Shown: positions 8,569-15,134, counted from the stretch's first letter. The stretch: 16,001 nt of DNA from Pseudomonadota bacterium (GCA_021785795.1 JAJYEK010000074.1:1-16001); one strand, 5' to 3'. The notes: a model not told the origin generated them from the letters alone. Translations and numbers: made by a program.

Positions 8569-8604
8569 GATGGACCATCCTATGCGCGCTTTGAGGGGTC
8601 CATC
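8569..8604. promoter_or_regulatory. Dyad (possible operator) upstream of petABC
   Basis: Perfect 8-bp inverted repeat: GATGGACC at 8569-8576 and GGTCCATC at 8597-8604, with a 20-base spacer. The right arm lies where the -35/spacer region would be for the candidate -10 at 8617. The 20-base spacer has no tail of Ts, so a protein-binding dyad is more likely than a terminator. The binding factor is unknown. Confidence 0.4.
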
Positions 8605-8613
8605 AGCATTTTC

Positions 8614-8622
8614 TGATATATA
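8614..8622 (+). promoter_or_regulatory. Candidate extended -10 promoter for petABC
   Basis: TGaTATATA (TG at 8614-8615, hexamer TATATA at 8617-8622) fits an extended -10 element, about 83 bases before the petA start codon. No good -35 hexamer is correctly spaced. A separate TTGACT at 8553-8558 has only a poor -10 (CATCCT) 17 bases on. The resulting leader contains a short AT-rich hairpin (AAAATC at 8652-8657 with GATTTT at 8662-8667). Confidence 0.4.
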
Positions 8623-8704
8623 AACTGCTTAAACATCAATTAGTTCAGTTCAAAATCGGCGGATTTTTTCCAACAAAGGTGGAATATCCCCAAGGGGGGC
8701 CTAG

Positions 8705-9310
8705 ATGAGTGAAGATGGCGTAGACCGCGGAAAGCGGCGGTTCTTGACAGCTTTGACAGCCGGCGTGGGCACGGTTGGCATCGTGTTCGCTGCCACCCCG
8801 TTTGTTCTGAGCATGACCCCCAGCGCGCGCGCACGTGCGGCTGGTGCTCCGGTCGATGTGGATATCAGCAAGCTGGAGCTCGGTCAGATGCTCGTGGTGG
8901 CTTGGCGCGGAAAGCCGGTTTATATCGTCAACCGCACCAAGGCCATGCTGGCGCAGCTGCCCAACAATACATCGCTTCTGGTCGACCCCTATTCCAAGGT
9001 CAAAAGCCAGCAGCCCCCTTATGCAGAAAACATCTACCGTTCTCGCAAGCCTGAAATTCTCGTAGTGCTGGGTGTTTGCACCCATCTGGGGTGTGCCCCC
9101 AGCAGGGCCTTTACGGTGGGCGTCCCTTCGGGTCTGGGCGCCAACTGGCCAGGCGGTTTCTTCTGTCATTGCCACGGATCCAAGTACGACATGTCGGGTC
9201 GTGTATTCAAGAACGTGCCGGCACCCATGAATCTGGACGTACCTCCCTACATGTATCTTACCGACACGCTGATCCGCGTCGGTAGCGACAAGAAGAAAGG
9301 AGCCGCCTGA
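8705..9310 (+). CDS. petA: Ubiquinol-cytochrome c reductase Rieske iron-sulfur subunit
   Basis: [2Fe-2S] subunit of the bc1 complex that takes the first electron from ubiquinol at the Qo site and passes it to cytochrome c1. It has 201 residues. The N-terminus carries a Tat signal-anchor: KRRFLTA (about 10-16) followed by a hydrophobic stretch (about 17-36). Rieske box 1 is CTHLGC (Cys125 and His127 ligands, Cys130 disulfide). Box 2 is CHCHGS (Cys154 and His157 ligands, Cys156 disulfide); the residue between the cysteines is His where Pro is commonest. A strong AAGGGGGG ribosome site (8692-8699) precedes the ATG by 5 bases. The stop overlaps the petB start. Export depends on the Tat proteins encoded 1.5 kb upstream. 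Confidence 0.97.
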   Translation: MSEDGVDRGKRRFLTALTAGVGTVGIVFAATPFVLSMTPSARARAAGAPVDVDISKLELGQMLVVAWRGKPVYIVNRTKAMLAQLPNNTSLLVDPYSKVKSQQPPYAENIYRSRKPEILVVLGVCTHLGCAPSRAFTVGVPSGLGANWPGGFFCHCHGSKYDMSGRVFKNVPAPMNLDVPPYMYLTDTLIRVGSDKKKGAA

Positions 9311-10683
9311 TGGAAAAGATAATTTCGTGGATCGACGACCGGTTCCCCCTGACCAAGGTGTGGAACGAGCATCTGGCGCAATACTATGCGCCGAAGAACT
9401 TCAACTTTTGGTACTACTTCGGCTCCCTCGCTCTGCTGGTGCTGGTGAATCAAATTGTCACCGGCATCTTTTTGACCATGAACTACAAGCCGGACGCGGC
9501 GCTGGCTTTCGGGTCGGTGCAGTACATCATGTACGACGTGTCCTGGGGTTGGCTGATCCGGTATATGCATTCAGTCGGCGCCTCAATGTTCTTCGTCATT
9601 GTCTACCTGCATATGTTCCGTGGCCTGATCTACGGGTCGCACAAGCAGCCGCGCGAGCTGATCTGGATCTTTGGAGCCCTTATCTTCGTTGCGCTGATGG
9701 CTGAAGCTTTCATGGGCTACCTGCTGCCCTGGGGCAACATGTCCTACTGGGGCGCCCAGGTGATCATCTCGCTGTTCACCGCCATTCCGGTAATCGGTAG
9801 CGGGCTGGCGCAGTGGGTTCGCGGAGATTTCGTGGTGTCCGACGCTACGCTCAACCGCTTCTTTGCATTCCATGTCATTGCCTTGCCGCTGGTGCTGGTT
9901 GCCCTGGTGTTTGTGCACCTGGTTGCTTTGCACAAAGTGGGGTCGAACAATCCTGACGGCGTGGATATCAAAAAGAAGAAGAATGAGAAGGGGATCCCGC
10001 TCGACGGCATACCGTTCCATCCCTATTACACGGTCAAGGATATTGTTGGAGTGACTGTGTTCCTGATGGTATTTGCGGCCGTAATCTTTTTTGCGCCATC
10101 CATGGGCGGGAAATTCCTTGAGCACGACAACTTTATTCCGGCGAACATCCTTTCGACGCCGCTCGATATCGTGCCGCTGTGGTACTTCACGCCGTTCTAC
10201 TCCATGCTGCGCGCTTCTACTACAGACTTTACGCATGGAATGCTGGCGGTTTCCACCGTGCTGGTTGCAGCCCTCGCATTCTTTACCAAGCGCGGTTTCA
10301 GGGCCAAGGTGTTGTCTGTCGTCATCGCCGCTGTGCTGCTCGCGGGGATGTACACCCTCGAAGCGAAGCTGTGGGGGGTGATTCTGATGGGATCCTCGAT
10401 CGTGCTGATTTTCTTCCTGCCGTGGCTCGATCAGTCCCCCGTCAAATCGATCCGCTATCGCGGAACCCTCTACAAGAGCGCTATCACGATTTTTGTTGTG
10501 AGTTTCATCCTGCTGGGATATCTCGGCACCAAGCCGCCTGATGCCATAAGCCTGTTCTTGTTCAAAAATGTGCTGTGGGCACAGTGCTTTACGCTTCTGT
10601 ATCTCGCCTTCTTCGTGCTGATGCCCTGGTACACGAAGATCGACAAGACCAAGCCGGTTCCAGAGAGGGTGACATTCAAATGA
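9310..10683 (+). CDS. petB: Cytochrome b of the bc1 complex
   Basis: Diheme membrane core of ubiquinol-cytochrome c reductase, 457 residues. Heme ligands are His87 (RYMHSVG) and His188 (AFHVIA) for bL, His101 (YLHMFRG) and His203 (FVHLVA) for bH. Helix D has 14 residues between its two histidines, as in beta/gamma proteobacteria and b6f rather than 13. The Qo motif reads PLWY (about 289-292) instead of PEWY or the PVWY I expect in this clade. After it come about 50 hydrophobic residues (about 302-352, around two helices), ahead of KLWGVILMG and the LPWLDQSPVKSIRYRG segment. This makes the protein longer than the roughly 400-residue forms. Start overlaps the petA stop (TGATG) and stop overlaps the petC start (ATGA). 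Confidence 0.97.
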   Translation: MEKIISWIDDRFPLTKVWNEHLAQYYAPKNFNFWYYFGSLALLVLVNQIVTGIFLTMNYKPDAALAFGSVQYIMYDVSWGWLIRYMHSVGASMFFVIVYLHMFRGLIYGSHKQPRELIWIFGALIFVALMAEAFMGYLLPWGNMSYWGAQVIISLFTAIPVIGSGLAQWVRGDFVVSDATLNRFFAFHVIALPLVLVALVFVHLVALHKVGSNNPDGVDIKKKKNEKGIPLDGIPFHPYYTVKDIVGVTVFLMVFAAVIFFAPSMGGKFLEHDNFIPANILSTPLDIVPLWYFTPFYSMLRASTTDFTHGMLAVSTVLVAALAFFTKRGFRAKVLSVVIAAVLLAGMYTLEAKLWGVILMGSSIVLIFFLPWLDQSPVKSIRYRGTLYKSAITIFVVSFILLGYLGTKPPDAISLFLFKNVLWAQCFTLLYLAFFVLMPWYTKIDKTKPVPERVTFK

Positions 10684-11447
10684 AAAGAATCATACTGAGT
10701 CTGTTGCTGCTGCTGCCGGTTATCTCGCATGCCGACGATGGCCCGAAACTCGACCACGTCAGGATTGACCTAAGCGACAAGGCATCGCTGCAGCGCGGAG
10801 CCCGCATCTTCGTCAACTACTGCCTGTCCTGCCATAGCGCGGCCTATCTGCGGTACAACCGCATGGGCCATGATCTTGGGATCAGCAACGAGCTCGTGAA
10901 GCAGGATCTGCTGTTTGCGGCAAACAAGGTGGGCGACCGCATGCAGGCGGTAATGCCGGCGGCCGAAGCCAAAAAGTGGTTCGGGGTGGCCCCGCCCGAT
11001 CTGACCCTGGAAGCGCGGTATCGCGGGCCGGATTGGATCTACACGTACATGCGCAGTTTCTACCGCGATCCCAAGTCCTTCAGTGGCTGGAACAATACGG
11101 TGTTCCCGCATGTGGCCATGCCGTTCGTGCTGTACGGATGGCAGGGGGAGCAGCGGGCGGTGTTCCGCAACGTGAAGATCGTCAGCCATACGGTGGAGAA
11201 TGGTAAGCCTGTGACCGAGGTGTCGGAGGAAAAGGTGTTTGACCATTTCGTTCTGGTCAAGCCGGGGACGATGACGCCGAAGCAGTATGACAGCGCCATC
11301 CGTGACCTGACCAACTTCATGGCGTATATGGGTGAACCGACCAAGCTGGAACGCATCCGTATTGGCGTTTATGTGTTAATATTCCTTGCGGTATTCTTGG
11401 TTCTTGCAATTCTGCTAAAGAAGGAATACTGGAAAGACGTACACTGA
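10680..11447 (+). CDS. petC: Cytochrome c1
   Basis: Periplasmic heme c subunit of the bc1 complex, 255 residues. A Sec signal peptide (MKRIILSLLLLLPVISHA) probably ends near residue 18. The heme-binding motif is CLSCH (Cys48, Cys51, His52). Met147 in HVAMPFVL is the likely sixth ligand, and APPDL (about 104-109) is a family motif. A C-terminal membrane anchor spans about 225-246 and is followed by a short charged cytoplasmic end. The ATG overlaps the petB stop by four bases, so translation is coupled. A strong terminator follows 21 bases after the stop, ending the petABC unit. Confidence 0.96.
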   Translation: MKRIILSLLLLLPVISHADDGPKLDHVRIDLSDKASLQRGARIFVNYCLSCHSAAYLRYNRMGHDLGISNELVKQDLLFAANKVGDRMQAVMPAAEAKKWFGVAPPDLTLEARYRGPDWIYTYMRSFYRDPKSFSGWNNTVFPHVAMPFVLYGWQGEQRAVFRNVKIVSHTVENGKPVTEVSEEKVFDHFVLVKPGTMTPKQYDSAIRDLTNFMAYMGEPTKLERIRIGVYVLIFLAVFLVLAILLKKEYWKDVH

Positions 11448-11468
11448 AGCGCGGTAGTGTTCCAGTCC

Positions 11469-11501
11469 AAAGGGGCCCCTATCGTGATAGGGGCCCCTTT
11501 T
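11469..11501 (+). terminator. Strong intrinsic terminator after petC
   Basis: A 15-bp perfect inverted repeat pairs 11469-11483 with 11486-11500 around a 2-base centre (so a 4-base loop in practice). The stem is AAAGGGGCCCCTATC and ends in TTTT at 11498-11501. The GGGGCCCC core is itself palindromic. Position directly after petABC and before sspA supports termination. Flanking As give it some symmetry, but the opposite strand has only three terminal Ts. Confidence 0.88.
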
Positions 11502-11544
11502 GCTGTTTGACCGCACGCCATATTCCAAGCTGGAGAATCTGTAA

Positions 11545-12180
11545 ATGGCATCCCTGGCCACCCGCAAGCATGTCATGACCCTTTACTCGGGCACGACCGA
11601 TCCCTACAGCCACCGTACGCGTATTGTGCTGTATGAAAAGGATGTCGAATGCCAGGTGATTGAGGTGGATATCAAAAAGAAGCCCCGGGAACTCGCGGAT
11701 CTGAATCCCTACAACTGCGTCCCGACAATGGTTGACCGCGACCTGGTGCTCTATGAATCGCTGATTATCAATGAGTACCTTGACGAACGGCTTCCGCACC
11801 CGCCGCTTATGCCGGTGGATCCGGTTTCACGGGGGCGTGCCCGGCTCCTACTCATGCGTTTTGACCGTGACTGGTACAGCCTGCTGCCCGAGCTTGAGGG
11901 CACTGATCGCAAGCTTGTCCAGCGTGCCCGCAACATCGTCCGTGACGGACTCACAGTCATATCTCCGGTCTTCAAGGAGAAACAGTACGTGCTGGGCGAG
12001 GAATTTTCGCTCGTCGACTGCTCGTTGGCGCCCTTGTTGTGGCGCCTGCCCGTTTGGGGCATTGAACTGCCGCGACAGGCACGTCCGATACTGGACTATG
12101 CCGAACGGGTGTTCGAGCGAAAGTCCTTCAAGCTAAGCCTGACCGATGCGGAGCGCGACATGCGCGCTCAGATACGGTAA
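11545..12180 (+). CDS. sspA: Stringent starvation protein A
   Basis: RNA polymerase-associated protein with a glutathione-S-transferase fold that modulates transcription during starvation and acid stress in enterics. It has 211 residues from the ATG at 11545, with GGAG at 11532-11535. The GST-N domain holds SGTTDPYSHRTRIVLYEKDV by reading 11587-11646 and NPYNCVPTMV. The surface Pro84-His85-Pro86 motif (LPHPPLMPV), required for SspA function in E. coli, is conserved at the same numbering. The C-terminal helical domain includes FSLVDCSLAPLLWRL. It lies between petABC and sspB, the common gene order in this clade, but after its own terminator, so it probably has its own promoter; I could not place one. 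Confidence 0.95.
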   Translation: MASLATRKHVMTLYSGTTDPYSHRTRIVLYEKDVECQVIEVDIKKKPRELADLNPYNCVPTMVDRDLVLYESLIINEYLDERLPHPPLMPVDPVSRGRARLLLMRFDRDWYSLLPELEGTDRKLVQRARNIVRDGLTVISPVFKEKQYVLGEEFSLVDCSLAPLLWRLPVWGIELPRQARPILDYAERVFERKSFKLSLTDAERDMRAQIR

Positions 12181-12186
12181 CGCGGC

Positions 12187-12621
12187 TTGAGCAGTCAGAT
12201 CTCACAGGCGGGTTCCACGCGGCCCTACCTCATACGGGCCATTTACGAATGGGCGGTGGATAACGGATTGACTCCCCACGTGCTGGTGGATGCCCAGATC
12301 CCCGGGGTACAGGTTCCCGCCGCCTACGTTCAGGAGGGCCGCATCGCCCTAAACATCCATCCTCGCGCCGTCGAAGGATTGCAGCTGGGCCGGGACAGTA
12401 TAATGTTCTCGGCGCGCTTCAGCGGACGCACCTTTGAAGTGACGGTGCCGGTCAGTGCTGTGTTGGCTATCTATGCACGAGAAAACGGCCGCGGCTTCTT
12501 CTTTCAGAAGGAGCCCGACGGTGAGGGCCCCATGCCGGGCGCTGGCGGCGATTCTCCGTCCCCGCCCTCCGGGGGCAGGCCTCCCGGCAGGAAGGGCGTC
12601 TCCCTGAAGCGGGTCAAGTAG
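12187..12621 (+). CDS. sspB: ClpXP protease specificity-enhancing factor SspB
   Basis: Adaptor that delivers ssrA-tagged proteins to ClpXP. It has 144 residues from a TTG start six bases after sspA; no ATG or GTG is better placed, and the family match begins at about residue 11 (STRPYLIRAIYEW). The substrate-binding domain (about 12-107) includes HVLVDA, VPAAYV and IALNIHPRAV. It is followed by a Gly/Pro/Ser-rich flexible linker (about 111-136) and a C-terminal SLKRVK, corresponding to the ClpX-binding tail (LRVVK type) of known SspB. The start has no strong ribosome site, so coupling to sspA translation is likely. Convergent with the next gene across 18 bases. Confidence 0.93.
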   Translation: MSSQISQAGSTRPYLIRAIYEWAVDNGLTPHVLVDAQIPGVQVPAAYVQEGRIALNIHPRAVEGLQLGRDSIMFSARFSGRTFEVTVPVSAVLAIYARENGRGFFFQKEPDGEGPMPGAGGDSPSPPSGGRPPGRKGVSLKRVK

Positions 12622-12639
12622 CGCCAGGATTCCTGGTAT

Positions 12640-12948
12640 TCAATTTGTCGCGGGACCGGTGTGCAGGCGCAACTCATCGAGTTCCGTCCCGACCAGCACG
12701 ACCTTGCCGGCGAAGCGGTGTCCTTCACTGTCTGCGAATTCGAAGCGATATCTCCGGCGGAGGTGGATCCGCCCGTGTCGACGTTCCAGAGCAATGCCGG
12801 CGAATGCCACGGTGCCATCCAGGAACTGCAGGCCTGCTTCGGTGCACCGTTCCCGCGCCAACCGTGTCGCCAGTTCCCGGACACCGAGGCTGGAATGCCA
12901 AAGCCATCCGGCGGCGCCCAAGCCCATCAGCGCAAGCAGATATTCCAT
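12640..12948 (-). CDS. DUF3301-like small membrane protein
   Basis: 102-residue protein of unknown function from the ATG at 12948. It has one N-terminal membrane segment (MEYLLALMGLGAAGWLW region, about 1-17), then a region with a conserved-looking Cys (RERCTEAG), LQFLDGTVAF, and an Arg-rich patch HLRRRYRFEF followed by KVVLVG. The pattern recalls the DUF3301 family of gammaproteobacteria, judged from memory. The frame stays open upstream to 13083, but that extension is Pro/Ala-rich with no family resemblance, and I chose the ATG in front of the hydrophobic segment. Ribosome site is weak. Topology suggests a membrane-anchored protein with its C-terminal part exposed to cytoplasm. Confidence 0.75.
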   Translation of the reverse strand: MEYLLALMGLGAAGWLWHSSLGVRELATRLARERCTEAGLQFLDGTVAFAGIALERRHGRIHLRRRYRFEFADSEGHRFAGKVVLVGTELDELRLHTGPATN

Positions 12949-13247
12949 GGGAATCGATTGAAGCACGGGGGTGACCGTTTGGCCAGCGCTGACTGCGGCG
13001 GCTTCCGCTGCCGGTCCCCGTGGCCGCGCGGTTGCGCATGAAGGCCCGGGAGCCGGCCGGTTTGGTCCATCCGCGTCCGACATGCGCCCAGCGCAATCGC
13101 AGCTCGTATTGCGGGCGTCGAGGCGCGCTAAGGAAGCCCTGCCGCCTGTCCGGCCCTTGCCCGGCGATTGCGCAGTACTAGCTGCTTCGGGAACAAAAGA
13201 TGGGCAGGGGGATAGGGAGCTTCGGGGCGGAGCGGTATGATCGGCCC
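12949..13247. other. Divergent intergenic region, no gene recognised
   Basis: This 299-base gap separates the minus-strand DUF3301-like gene and the plus-strand macrodomain gene. It holds open frames on both strands (for example + 12971-13240 and the minus-strand extension to 13083), but their translations are Ala/Arg/Pro/Gly-rich with no recognisable motif, as expected for GC-rich non-coding DNA. I see no tRNA, strong hairpin terminator or convincing promoter hexamers. Confidence 0.5.
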
Positions 13248-13745
13248 ATGATCGAGTCCGTGCTGGCTGACATTACCGACCTGGACGTAGATGCGATAGT
13301 CAACGCCGCCAATGAGTCCCTGCAGGGCGGCGGCGGAGTCGATGGCGCGATTCATCGGGCAGCAGGTCCAGAGCTTCTCGCTGCCTGTCGTCGTATCGGT
13401 GGCTGTCCGACCGGCGAGGCCCGTATTACTCCTGGTTTCCAGCTCCCAGCAAGATGGATCATACATACCGTGGGGCCGGTCTGGCGTGGGGGTGCGTGCC
13501 AGGAAGCGCGACTGCTTGAATATTGCTACCGCAATTCGTTCCGGCTGGCCCTGCTGCAGGGTGTCCGCACGATCGCCCTGCCGGCAATAAGCACGGGTGC
13601 CTACGGCTATCCCAAGGACCTGGCCGCCCGCATCGCACTTGCCGCAGCGCGTGCCCACGAAAGCCGTTTCGACCGCATCATTTTTTGCAGCTATAGCGAA
13701 GCTGACAAGACAATCTACGATGTCTTGCTGGCAGAAGCGGGCTGA
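13248..13745 (+). CDS. MacroD-type macrodomain protein (probable ADP-ribosyl / O-acetyl-ADP-ribose hydrolase)
   Basis: Stand-alone macrodomain, 165 residues from the ATG at 13248. The frame reaches back to 13200, but those residues precede the usual domain start. Motifs run in order: an Asp-Ile-Thr near the start (ADIT, the adenine-binding Asp), IVNAANESL (about 17-25, Asn22), [14 protein letters not shown] (about 27-40, Asp32), [16 protein letters not shown] and [11 protein letters not shown]. The last is the diphosphate-binding loop. Asn22 and Asp32 correspond to the catalytic pair in MacroD/YmdB enzymes, which remove ADP-ribose from acidic residues and hydrolyse O-acetyl-ADP-ribose. It stands alone with no ADP-ribosyltransferase or sirtuin visible beside it. 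Convergent with the outer-membrane protein gene. Confidence 0.9.
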   Translation: MIESVLADITDLDVDAIVNAANESLQGGGGVDGAIHRAAGPELLAACRRIGGCPTGEARITPGFQLPARWIIHTVGPVWRGGACQEARLLEYCYRNSFRLALLQGVRTIALPAISTGAYGYPKDLAARIALAAARAHESRFDRIIFCSYSEADKTIYDVLLAEAG

Positions 13746-13798
13746 AGCCGGCGCTCGCAAGCACGGTGGCGCTGAGGCCAATGACGTGCGCCAGTCCT

Positions 13799-14539
13799 TT
13801 AGAAACGCCAGCCCAGCTTAAGCCCGTAAGATGTATCGCTGCCGGTTCGGTCAGCCTCGACCGCCATGTCGAGAATGCCCAAATTGAGGTCGGTGCCGAT
13901 AAAGTACTTGTTCAGCGAGAATCGCTCGGCCTGGAGGCCGGGGATCCCGGCTGGAGTGCTGTCTACCCACACCTCGCCGATGCCGGCGTATGGTGTGAGC
14001 ACGGCGAAACCCTTAGAGATCGCAAGGTCAAGGCCGGTGGTATGGAAGCCGAGCTGGCTCACGCCTTGCAGCCTGGTGTAGCTTGCACTCAGGCCGATGG
14101 TCGGTTCCGTATATCCGCCCTGCAGCAGCGCGTAGCGCAGCTCCGCCCCCCAGAATTTTATATTGCTGTCGGGCACCTCCGAGTAAAAGGCGCCGACGTC
14201 GAATCCGAGCGGTAGGCCCTTGTAGAGGTGGATCTTGGGTACGACGAGCGAGCTGGACCCATTGCCGTTCGTTACGAGACGCCAGACTGACCCGTTCGCG
14301 ATCTCCGTGTCGGTCGCCTCGACGCCGATGTCGAGCCCGGTGAGCCCCAATGGCGTGGTGGGTGTCAGCGGCTTGTCGCTTAGCGCAGCGCCAAGATCCT
14401 CAGACAGCAGGCGGAATTCCGGCTGACTGATGGCCCCGAGATTGCTGATATCAGTCGCTGCGCGGCCTGCCGGCGCGATGCAGAACAGGACCGCAGCAAC
14501 TGCCGGAGCAAGAATGAGCGAAGCCATGCGCTGCTGCAT
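13799..14539 (-). CDS. Predicted outer-membrane beta-barrel protein, unknown family
   Basis: 246 residues from the ATG at 14539, chosen because AAGGGG lies six bases upstream; longer in-frame starts up to 14614 lack support. A signal peptide (about 1-27, ending PAGRA) is followed by a periplasmic-looking segment. Then come alternating polar/hydrophobic stretches, for example LVVPKIHLYKG, GFDVGAFYSEV, KFWGAELRYALL, PTIGLSASYTRL and TPYAGIGEVWV. The protein ends KLGWRF. A terminal Phe with alternating residues is the usual Bam-recognition signature of outer-membrane barrels. About eight to ten strands are plausible; this is an estimate by eye. I do not recognise a named family. Cys20 sits inside the signal core without a convincing lipobox, so a lipoprotein is unlikely. 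Confidence 0.75.
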   Translation of the reverse strand: MQQRMASLILAPAVAAVLFCIAPAGRAATDISNLGAISQPEFRLLSEDLGAALSDKPLTPTTPLGLTGLDIGVEATDTEIANGSVWRLVTNGNGSSSLVVPKIHLYKGLPLGFDVGAFYSEVPDSNIKFWGAELRYALLQGGYTEPTIGLSASYTRLQGVSQLGFHTTGLDLAISKGFAVLTPYAGIGEVWVDSTPAGIPGLQAERFSLNKYFIGTDLNLGILDMAVEADRTGSDTSYGLKLGWRF

Positions 14540-14686
14540 TTCGAACCCCTTAATTATCTGTGGTGGTGGCACGTCCCCGTGGACGGTATCTTTAGGATCC
14601 GGTCCCGGCCGCATGCCGGAACCCGTGGGCCGGCGGCTGACGCGGACCCCGGTTACGCCCGTATCATCAGCAACGATATCGCAAAT

Positions 14687-14881
14687 TTACAGTATATAAA
14701 CTCCCAGTAGCAGCAGGCCATAGCCGCCGATCAACAGATCAACGGCAATGCGGTTGAATATCTGCAGGACTGGCCCGATGTAAGCAACATGGTCGAAAGG
14801 AATGAAGTGACCGGCAAGACCCAGAACAAAAAGCAGCAGACAGATAAGCGCCGTATTTTTCGATGGTGCACCTGCCTTCAT
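14687..14881 (-). CDS. Small two-helix membrane protein, unknown function
   Basis: 64 residues from the ATG at 14881, which has GGGGAG seven to twelve bases upstream. The longer frame to 14926 adds 15 charged residues without support. Two hydrophobic segments (about 9-27 and about 44-63) are separated by a short loop FIPFDHVAYIGPVLQ; the second ends in GGYGLLLLGVYIL. Only three residues near the N-terminus are charged, so it is almost entirely embedded. It is oriented with the outer-membrane protein gene, 147 bases upstream of it, so the two may share a transcript. No function can be assigned. Confidence 0.65.
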   Translation of the reverse strand: MKAGAPSKNTALICLLLFVLGLAGHFIPFDHVAYIGPVLQIFNRIAVDLLIGGYGLLLLGVYIL

Positions 14882-14925
14882 GTGAAATCTCCCCTGGGAA
14901 GTCTCTGGCCTCAGCTGCCGATGCA

Positions 14926-14954
14926 ATTGTGGCGAATTGAAGGGGTCGTGGCAA
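14926..14954 (-). promoter_or_regulatory. Candidate sigma-70 promoter for the small membrane protein
   Basis: Read on the minus strand: -35 TTGCCA (14954-14949, 5 of 6 to consensus), a 17-base spacer, and -10 CACAAT (14931-14926, 4 of 6). The predicted start of transcription lies about 38 bases before the ATG at 14881. Spacing and position are good, though GC-rich genomes give chance matches. Confidence 0.45.
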
Positions 14955-15069
14955 ACCCCATGTGCCTGGCAATGTCAGATCGCGGGTTGAACGCAGCGTG
15001 CAGTGCCGGCCGTCTCCCACCGCCTTCACATGCCTATCGTCGGCGCAGGGTTCCTGCAGTTGAGCCCCC

Positions 15070-15134
15070 GTCTGTGTCGTGTCCGGCGTAGAGTACCGCG
15101 CCTGCGGAACACACAGCCGTTCGCCACGACAGAC
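15070..15134. repeat. Imperfect long inverted repeat after the FAD oxidase gene
   Basis: GTCTGTGTCGTG (15070-15081) can pair with CACGACAGAC (15125-15134) with a two-base bulge, and inner segments (CCGGCG with CGCC...CGG) can extend it. It lies just past the minus-strand oxidase stop codon, so it may stabilise or end that transcript. There is no T run in either direction, so it is not a typical intrinsic terminator. Confidence 0.35.

Noticed and set aside
12624..12636. CCAGG-ATT-CCTGG hairpin between sspB and the DUF3301-like gene
   Set aside because: Only a 5-bp stem with no run of Ts on either strand, so it is not a convincing terminator.
13766..14215. Plus-strand open frame opposite the outer-membrane protein gene
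   Set aside because: No ribosome site or motifs. The minus strand has a signal peptide, a good ribosome site and a C-terminal barrel signature.
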